From Limiplasma sp045538465 (GTDB lineage: Bacteria > Bacillota > Clostridia > Christensenellales > Aristaeellaceae), in contig JAZSRK010000088.1 of NCBI GenBank assembly GCA_045538465.1, forward strand, positions 1-52,512: 52,512 bases of DNA. Direction: 5' to 3'. The translations under genes and the position numbers were made by a program. Under the pieces are notes generated by a model. The model did not search any database. It was not told where the DNA came from and saw nothing but the letters and a program-made list of their open reading frames with translations. This document shows, piece by piece, positions 47,195 to 52,512 of the stretch (positions are counted from its first letter, which is position 1; each line of letters begins with the position of its first letter).

Positions 47195-48328
47195 ATGGCG
47201 GATTATCAGATCTGTACCCGTTGCGTAATGGATACCACTTACCCCGGCATTGCATTTGACCAGCAGGGGCATTGCCACCTGTGCAACGAATATTTGGCGA
47301 AGAAAGACATCATCGGTTACCGTCCCGGCGAAAGCGAAAAGGAGCTGGATAAGCTGGTAGCCAAAATCAAAGAAGACTGTAAGGACAAGCCCTATGATGT
47401 GATCCTGGGCCTGTCCGGCGGCGTGGATAGCGCCTACATGGCCTATTTGGCTAATCAGCTGGGGCTGCGCATCATGGCGGTGCATGTGGATACCGGCTGG
47501 AACATGGAAAGCGCTGAGAACAACATCCGCAAGGTGTGCGAGAAGCTGGATCTCAAGCTGCATACCATCACCATCGATTGGCCCACCATGCGGGAATTGC
47601 AGCGGGCTTACATGCTTTCCGGCGTGGCCAATCTGGATGTGCCGCAGGATCACGTCTTCATGGCGGCCGTGATGAAGTTTGCCCGGGATGCGGGCATCAA
47701 CTACGTGCTCAACGGCAACAATCTGGCCACCGAGGGCGCCTCCGCCCCCTATTCCGGCCAGCAAAGCTACATGGACTTTTGGCACATGCGCAGCATTTAC
47801 AAAAAGAATGGCCGGGGCATGAGCCTGAAAAAGTACCCCCACCTCAGCTTCTGGGAAGCCCGGTGGAAGTTCCCCGGCATCACCAAGGTGGATATTCTCA
47901 ACCATGTGCCCTATTCCAAGCAGATGGCCATGGACACCTTGGAGAAGGAGTTTGGCTGGGAGTACTACGGCGGCAAGCATCTGGAATCCCGGCTCACCCG
48001 ATATCTCCAATCGGTCTATCAGCCCCTGAAATGCGGCTACGATAAGCGCCGCTATCACCTGAGCTGCCTTGTGATGAACGGGGAAATGACCCGCGAGGAA
48101 GCCTTGGCGGAACTGGATCGCCCCGCCTATCCCGTGGAGGAGCAGCAGGCGGACGAGCAGTACATTCTGGAAAAGCTGGAGATCGACCCGGCAGAGTGGA
48201 AACGGATCTTGGAAGCCCCCGTCACCCCCAACAGCGACTATTTCTCTCAGGAAAAGCTGATCCAGCTGGCCCGCAAGCTGCTGGGCAAAAAGACGGTGCA
48301 GGCCATTCAGCGGCAAAAGAGCGTGTAA
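47195..48328 (+). CDS. N-acetyl sugar amidotransferase, PseA/WbpG family (377 aa)
   Basis: A PP-loop ATPase that transfers ammonia to an N-acetyl sugar, making acetamidino groups on surface glycans. An N-terminal zinc-type pair, CTRCVMDT (Cys7, Cys10) and CHLCNEY (Cys27, Cys30), precedes the PP-loop SGGVDS at 74-79, then VHVDTGWNMESAENN, INYVLNGNNLATEG near 170 and CGYDKRRYHLSCLV near 285. Members act in O-antigen, pseudaminic or legionaminic acid pathways. ATG 47195 lies after CAGGAGTGGGCTAA. A UDP-GlcNAc 2-epimerase gene follows; the glutaminase partner (HisH-like) and later pathway enzymes are not in the window. Confidence 0.88.
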   Translation: MADYQICTRCVMDTTYPGIAFDQQGHCHLCNEYLAKKDIIGYRPGESEKELDKLVAKIKEDCKDKPYDVILGLSGGVDSAYMAYLANQLGLRIMAVHVDTGWNMESAENNIRKVCEKLDLKLHTITIDWPTMRELQRAYMLSGVANLDVPQDHVFMAAVMKFARDAGINYVLNGNNLATEGASAPYSGQQSYMDFWHMRSIYKKNGRGMSLKKYPHLSFWEARWKFPGITKVDILNHVPYSKQMAMDTLEKEFGWEYYGGKHLESRLTRYLQSVYQPLKCGYDKRRYHLSCLVMNGEMTREEALAELDRPAYPVEEQQADEQYILEKLEIDPAEWKRILEAPVTPNSDYFSQEKLIQLARKLLGKKTVQAIQRQKSV

Positions 48329-48381
48329 CGCCGCCGCTGCTGACCGCAGCATCAACCAACCAAGCAAAAGGCGGTATTCCA

Positions 48382-49461
48382 ATGAAAATTGTAACCGTTG
48401 TTGGGGCAAGACCCCAATTTATCAAGGCGGCGGCGGGTTCCCGTCAGCTGCGCAAGGAGCATCAGGAGGTGCTCATCCACACCGGGCAGCACTTTGACGA
48501 TAACATGTCTGCCGTGTTTTTCCGGGAGATGGGCATTCCCCAGCCGGATTACAATCTGGCGGTTTCCGGCGGCGGCCACGGGCAGATGACCGCCCGCATG
48601 CTCACCGGCATTGAGGAAATTTTAGAGAAGGAAAAACCCGATGCGCTGCTGGTGTACGGCGATACAAACTCCACCCTTGCGGCGGCGCTGGCGGCAGCGA
48701 AGCTGCGCATTCCCGTTTTCCATGTAGAGGCGGGCAACCGGCTGGGCACCCTGAACAACCCGGAGGAGATCAACCGCAAGCTGACCGACCATTGCTCCAC
48801 GCTGTTGTTCTGCGCTACCGAGGATGCACGGCAAAAGCTGGAGGCAGAGGGCTTGGGCAGCCGCGCCCATTGCGTGGGTAATATCATGTACGATTCCTTT
48901 CTTTACTTTGCCAACCAGCCTTGGGAACAGCCCAACATCCTTGCGCTGGACGGCACCCCGGTCACCGTGCCGGATCGATACTATTACATGACCTGCCACC
49001 GGCAGGAAAACACCTACAGCGACGAGCCCCTTACCGCCATTTTGGCAGCCATGCATCAGCTGGATGCGCCCACGGTCTATCCGGTGCATCCCCGCAACCG
49101 GGAGCGTGCAGAACGCATTTGCCGCAGCAAAGGGTTTGACCGCATTCTGCTCACCCAGCCGGTGGGCTATTCCGATTCTGTGCATCTTACCCAGCACGCC
49201 CAAAAGATCGTTACCGACTCCGGCGGCTTGCAGTGCGAGGCGTTTTATGCCGGGGTGCAGTGCGTGTTTGTGCTGGATTATGTGGTCTGGCCTGAGACCA
49301 TGGTGGGCAACCGCAACCAGTTGGCCAAGGCAGATACGCAGGATATTCTGGAGAAGCTGTCCCTGCAGCAGGTGATCGACCCGGCGTACCAGCCCTTTGG
49401 CGATGGTCACGCTGCCGAAAAGATCTGCGATGTCATCCGTCAATGGGAAAAGCAGCGTTAA
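48382..49461 (+). CDS. wecB: UDP-N-acetylglucosamine 2-epimerase, non-hydrolysing (359 aa)
   Basis: Interconverts UDP-GlcNAc and UDP-ManNAc for surface polysaccharide synthesis. GT-B fold with VTVVGARPQFIKAA at 4-17, HTGQHFDDNMS near 34, LLVYGDTNSTLAAALAA near 85, FHVEAGNRLG near 112 (His and Glu), EEINRKLTDH near 128, YYMTCHRQENT near 210, and VTDSGGLQCEAFYAG near 285. ATG 48382 has a weak AAAGGCGG site, 53 bases after the amidotransferase gene; a longer upstream frame overlaps that gene and is not credible. The pair suggests a modified N-acetylated sugar in the envelope. Confidence 0.93.
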   Translation: MKIVTVVGARPQFIKAAAGSRQLRKEHQEVLIHTGQHFDDNMSAVFFREMGIPQPDYNLAVSGGGHGQMTARMLTGIEEILEKEKPDALLVYGDTNSTLAAALAAAKLRIPVFHVEAGNRLGTLNNPEEINRKLTDHCSTLLFCATEDARQKLEAEGLGSRAHCVGNIMYDSFLYFANQPWEQPNILALDGTPVTVPDRYYYMTCHRQENTYSDEPLTAILAAMHQLDAPTVYPVHPRNRERAERICRSKGFDRILLTQPVGYSDSVHLTQHAQKIVTDSGGLQCEAFYAGVQCVFVLDYVVWPETMVGNRNQLAKADTQDILEKLSLQQVIDPAYQPFGDGHAAEKICDVIRQWEKQR

Positions 49462-49525
49462 TGGCTGCATTCCCTCAGCCGGATGTGAACGAACGATCAT
49501 TTATTTTAGAAAGGAACGATCCGCT

Positions 49526-50497
49526 ATGAAAAAGTTACTTGCCCTTTTGCTGGCAGCTATGCTGCTGATGCTGGTTCCCTTCGCCGTGGCAGAGGAAGCG
49601 GCTGCGCCCGCTGCTGAAGAAAGCTTCGAGGAACTTTTGGCCGCTGCCGAGGGCGGCGATGCCATTGCACAGGTACGGGTGGCTGTGGCTTACTATCAGG
49701 GCAATGGTGTAGAGCAGAACTTGGAGGAAGCCTATGCCTGGTTCCTCAAGGCCGCCGAACAGGATCAGCCCATCGGTGTATATAATGTGGGCGTATACCA
49801 TTACTTTGGCTATCTGGGCGAGCCCGATTACGAAGAAGCAGCCCGCTGGTTTGAACGCTCTGCTCAGCTGGGCAGCGCTGAGGCCTGCATCAATCTGGGC
49901 ACCATGTACCGCGCCGGTCACGGTGTGGAAAGAGACCCCCAGAAGGCAATGGCGTATTATCAGCAAGCCATCGATCTGGGGCAGCCCATCGGCTATTGCG
50001 ATATGGCATCCATGTACTACAATGGCGATGGTGTGGAGCAGAGCTACGAGAAGGCATACCAGCTCTACGAGCAAGCAGCCAATGCCGGCAACGGCGAAGC
50101 GGCTTACAATCTGGGCGTGATGACTGCCAACGGTCAGGGCGTTGCAGCAGATACCCAAAAGGCTATTGAGTGGTATACCGTCGGTGCCGATCTGGGCTTT
50201 GCCAAAGCACAGACCACCGTGGGCGCTTACTATCTGGGCGCACAGGGCGTGGAGCCGCAGTACGAAAAGGCTGTGGAATATTTCATGGCAGCTGTGAACC
50301 AAGGCGATCTGGATGCTCTCTATTTCTTGGGCATCTGCTTTGAAAAGGGTCTTGGCGTAGAGGTGGATAACAATACCGCCATGCAATGCTACCAGCTGGC
50401 AGCCAATGCAGGCCATCAAGGCGCTATCGAGCGCTTGGATGTGATCCGCCGCATGAATGAGTACATTGACGATGCGGAGAACGCTGGTCAGGAATGA
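49526..50497 (+). CDS. Secreted Sel1-repeat protein (323 aa)
   Basis: A signal peptide (MKKLLALLLAAMLLMLVPFA, cleavage near AVA-EEA at 22) precedes about eight tandem Sel1 repeats of 36 residues, each with a pattern like A-x-x-x-L-G-x-x-Y-x-x-G-x-G-V-x-x-D-x-x-K-A. Clear units are GSAEACINLGTMYRAGHGVE, GQPIGYCDMASMYYNGDGVE and GNGEAAYNLGVMTANGQGVA. Sel1 proteins are alpha-helical scaffolds for protein contacts, outside the cell in this case. ATG 49526 follows AAAGGAACGATCC. No partner adjoins it. No lipobox or sortase motif is present. Confidence 0.9.
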   Translation: MKKLLALLLAAMLLMLVPFAVAEEAAAPAAEESFEELLAAAEGGDAIAQVRVAVAYYQGNGVEQNLEEAYAWFLKAAEQDQPIGVYNVGVYHYFGYLGEPDYEEAARWFERSAQLGSAEACINLGTMYRAGHGVERDPQKAMAYYQQAIDLGQPIGYCDMASMYYNGDGVEQSYEKAYQLYEQAANAGNGEAAYNLGVMTANGQGVAADTQKAIEWYTVGADLGFAKAQTTVGAYYLGAQGVEPQYEKAVEYFMAAVNQGDLDALYFLGICFEKGLGVEVDNNTAMQCYQLAANAGHQGAIERLDVIRRMNEYIDDAENAGQE

Positions 50498-50544
50498 TCG
50501 CTTCTTCATTCGCGAAGGCATGAGTCGCAAGTGCGTTTCTTTGC

Positions 50545-50573
50545 TTGCAATGTGGTTTCTGTCGTGCTATAAT
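50545..50573 (+). promoter_or_regulatory. Promoter of the T-box-DUF523-pheS operon
   Basis: TTGCAA (50545-50550), 17 bases, perfect TATAAT (50568-50573); start near 50580. Confidence 0.8.
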
Positions 50574-50579
50574 ACATCC

Positions 50580-50836
50580 ATTCGGCGATGAGGAAGAACA
50601 ACGCCCGAAGTACGATCGTCCGTCAGAGAAGGCGGTATGCGCCCTGCGTATGCTGAAAGCCGCCCCGGTAGATCGCGGGAAATTCGCTTCCGAGCTTTTC
50701 CTCCGAAACAGTAGTAAGAGGAAACGGGTGGCTCCGTTAACGGCATAGAGCGCATCGGGAAAGTTGTTTCCCCGTGCGGAATTTGGGTGGTAACACGCGG
50801 CAATAGGCCTTCGTCCCATGGGGATGGAGGCTTTTT
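50580..50836 (+). promoter_or_regulatory. T-box leader, probably sensing tRNA-Phe
   Basis: Transcription antitermination leader that reads tRNA charging. The T-box sequence GGGTGGTAACACGCGG at 50785-50800 is followed by the terminator GCCTTCGTCCC/GGGATGGAGGC (50807-50831) and T5 (50832-50836). Upstream is a long stem I region; in GGGAAATTCGC, the TTC at 50693-50695 is the likely specifier for Phe. Its place before pheS supports this. Uncharged tRNA-Phe would pair with the T-box and prevent termination. The specifier assignment is inference; the element itself is secure. Confidence 0.92.
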
Positions 50837-50897
50837 CTATTATCAGGAAACGGGCGCTAAACAACGCTCACGCCCTGTCTTAAAGGAGGAGGCCCCC

Positions 50898-51341
50898 ATG
50901 AAGCGTTTGCTGGTAAGCGCATGCCTGCTGGGGGTGTGCTGCCGTTACGATGGCAAAAGCCAGCCCCAGCCCGGTATAGAGGAACTGGCGCAGCGGTATC
51001 AGCTGGTGCCGGTGTGCCCGGAGCAGTTGGGCGGCCTGACCACCCCCAGAGCCCCCAGCGAGCGGGTGGGCGAGCGGGTGCTTTCCAACCAAGGGGCAGA
51101 TGTAACGCTGCATTTTCAAAACGGTGCACAGGAAGCCCTTCGCATCGGCAAGCTGCTGGGGTGCGACGGTGCTCTGCTCAAGCAGCGCAGCCCATCCTGC
51201 GGCAGCCGCAGCGTGTGCGACGGCAGCTTTACCGGCAAAGTGATACCCGGGCAAGGCGTGTTTGCACAATTGCTGTGCCAGCATGGGCTGCCTGTTTACG
51301 CCGAGGAGGATATTCCGGACTTGCTCAGGCAAGACGTGTAA
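50898..51341 (+). CDS. DUF523 (YbbK-like) protein (147 aa)
   Basis: A cysteine-rich protein of the DUF523 family. It shows SACLLGVCCRYDG at 7-19, VCPEQLGGLTTPRAPSE near 39-54 and KQRSPSCGSRSVCDG near 95-109, all diagnostic. The conserved Cys and Arg suggest a thiol- or metal-based function, still uncertain in the literature I know. ATG 50898 has AAAGGAGGAGG upstream. It lies between the T-box and pheS, 36 bases before pheS, so its expression follows tRNA-Phe charging. Confidence 0.9.
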   Translation: MKRLLVSACLLGVCCRYDGKSQPQPGIEELAQRYQLVPVCPEQLGGLTTPRAPSERVGERVLSNQGADVTLHFQNGAQEALRIGKLLGCDGALLKQRSPSCGSRSVCDGSFTGKVIPGQGVFAQLLCQHGLPVYAEEDIPDLLRQDV

Positions 51342-51377
51342 CATATCACTGCATTCAACATAAAAGGAGGAACTTAC

Positions 51378-52406
51378 ATGGCAATCGTGGATACCCTGCG
51401 GGAGTTGACCCAACGGGTGGAAAGTGAACTGAAAGCCACCGACACCTCTGCCGCTTTGGACGGTCTGCGGGTGAAGGTGCTGGGCAAGAAGGGCGAACTG
51501 ACCGCTCTGCTTAAGGGTATGGGTCAGCTGGCCCCCGAAGAGCGCCCCAAGGTAGGCGCTCAGATCAATGAGGTGCGCGAGCATCTGACCAGCCTGATGG
51601 CTGAGCAGGAGACCGCCATCAAAAAGGCCGAGCGGGAAGCCGCCCTCAAGGCCGAGACCATCGACGTGACCGAACCCCGCAAGCTGCCCAAGGTAGGCAG
51701 TGCCCACCCCATCACTCTGGTAATGGATGAGCTGATCGAGTGCTTCTCCGGTCTTGGCTTCGAGGTGATGGAAGGCCCCGAAGTGGAGCTGGATCACTAC
51801 AATTTTGAGCTGATGAACCTGCCCAAGAACCATCCTGCCCGTGATGCGCAGGATACCTTCTACATGGACGATAACATCGTGCTCCGTACCCATACCAGCC
51901 CCATGCAGGCCCGTGCCATGCTCACCCGTAAGCCTCCCATCCGCATCATCTGCCCCGGCCGTGTGTACCGCGCCGACGAGCTGGATGCCACCCATAGCCC
52001 CGTGTTCCATCAGATGGAAGGCCTCGTGGTGGATGAAAACATGAGCATGTCCGACCTGCGCGGCACGCTGGAAGCTTTCGCTAAGAAACTTTACGGCGAG
52101 GGCATCTCCACCCGCTTCCGTCCCAGCTTCTTCCCCTTCACCGAGCCTAGCGCCGAAGTTGACCTCACCTGCAGCGCCTGCCATGGCAAGGGCTGCCGCA
52201 TCTGCAAGGATACCGGCTGGGTCGAAGTTCTCGGCTGCGGCATGGTCAACCCCAAAGTGCTCGAAATGTGCGGCATCGACTCCACCAAGTACTCCGGCTT
52301 CGCTTTCGGTATCGGTCTGGAGCGCATCGCCATGAAGCGCTACGGCAGCACCGACCTGCGCATGCTCTACGAAGGCGACGCCCGCCTGCTGAGCCAGTTG
52401 CGGTAA
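51378..52406 (+). CDS. pheS: Phenylalanyl-tRNA synthetase alpha subunit (342 aa)
   Basis: Charges tRNA-Phe as part of an alpha2-beta2 enzyme. A coiled-coil arm (1-90) precedes the class II core: HPITLVMDELIECFSGLGF near 110, LRTHTSPMQARAML near 170, YRADELDATHSPVFHQMEG near 198, RFRPSFFPFTEPSAEVD near 243, the Cys-rich insert CSACHGKGCRICKDTGW near 262, and GFAFGIGLERIAM near 309. Length is normal. ATG 51378 follows AAAAGGAGGAACTTAC. pheT should follow but the window ends. Confidence 0.97.
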   Translation: MAIVDTLRELTQRVESELKATDTSAALDGLRVKVLGKKGELTALLKGMGQLAPEERPKVGAQINEVREHLTSLMAEQETAIKKAEREAALKAETIDVTEPRKLPKVGSAHPITLVMDELIECFSGLGFEVMEGPEVELDHYNFELMNLPKNHPARDAQDTFYMDDNIVLRTHTSPMQARAMLTRKPPIRIICPGRVYRADELDATHSPVFHQMEGLVVDENMSMSDLRGTLEAFAKKLYGEGISTRFRPSFFPFTEPSAEVDLTCSACHGKGCRICKDTGWVEVLGCGMVNPKVLEMCGIDSTKYSGFAFGIGLERIAMKRYGSTDLRMLYEGDARLLSQLR

Positions 52407-52512
52407 CGGGGGAGGGGACGAGTGTGGGGCTCCGCCCCACGCCCCGGCAGGAGGCAGTGCCTCCTGCACCTCCGCATTGCGCCATTTCATGGCGCAAAAG
52501 TGGCGGCGACAC
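52407..52512. other. Palindromic intergenic sequence at the right edge
   Basis: GTGGGGC-TCC-GCCCCAC, GCAGGAGGCAGTGCCTCCTGC and TTGCGCCATTTCATGGCGCAA are three perfect or near-perfect hairpins in about 75 bases. They resemble in style the segment after recD2. No gene starts here, so pheT is either after this element or not adjacent. Confidence 0.6.

Noticed and set aside
50880..52490. Long minus-strand frame opposite DUF523 and pheS
   Set aside because: Antisense of two well-recognised genes and low-complexity in composition.

Overview
The window looks like a chromosomal segment of a spore-forming, anaerobic, gut-type member of the Clostridia. Supporting signs are a CotF-like spore coat pair, a T-box leader, RNase Y, PadR and DUF4364 genes, a sodium-pump decarboxylase membrane pair, AGGAGG-type ribosome sites and TTGACA/TATAAT promoters. 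Moderately high GC and the intergenic repeats suggest an Oscillospirales- or Christensenellales-like lineage, but that placement is inference. There is no phage, conjugative element, CRISPR array, tRNA or rRNA. Accessory signals are a MITE-like element, tandem palindromic repeats and two gene remnants.

Layout. 1-5.1 kb: a two-gene coat operon, then divergent FtsH-type protease and class A penicillin-binding protein genes. 5.3-8.2 kb: a degenerate GGDEF protein with a ribbon-helix-helix tail, thiamine pyrophosphokinase, a PPOX-fold protein and an ATC-hydrolase-like protein. 8.2-11.8 kb: beta and gamma subunits of a decarboxylase Na+ pump, MnmM-like and ComB-like genes. 11.8-14.6 kb: repeats, a DtxR/MntR regulator, an FMN-binding exported protein, two remnants, and an aldo/keto reductase with Fe-S clusters. 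14.9-23.4 kb: one catabolic operon of a family-5 binding protein, two permeases, two ATPases and a GH3 beta-glucosidase. 23.6-25.6 kb: rny behind a leader that probably makes a separate RNA. 25.8-30.4 kb: a small membrane protein and a monosaccharide ABC transporter (chvE-mmsA-mmsB) with an intercistronic terminator. 30.5-35.6 kb: hpt-tilS-DUF4364, a Crh-like HPr, and an autoregulated PadR/DUF4097 operon. 35.7-41.8 kb: an acyltransferase, recD2, a DUF6198-like membrane protein, two GNATs and xpt. 41.9-44.9 kb: a LacI regulator and a GH13 neopullulanase. 45.4-49.5 kb: an HTH-GyrI regulator with a 13-bp-arm palindrome at its promoter, a TIM-barrel isomerase, and an amidotransferase/UDP-GlcNAc epimerase pair. 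49.5-52.5 kb: a secreted Sel1 protein, then T-box-DUF523-pheS; pheT presumably lies beyond the edge.

The genes describe a fermenter that imports monosaccharides and oligosaccharides, cleaves beta-glucosides and alpha-glucans, salvages purines, and keeps carbon control through a Crh-like protein and a LacI repressor. The least conventional items are the GGDEF-RHH fusion with dyads at its promoter (5356-6085), the promoter-to-terminator RNA before rny (25280-25586), and the structured leader at 8195-8292. All family calls come from reading motifs by eye; no database search was run.
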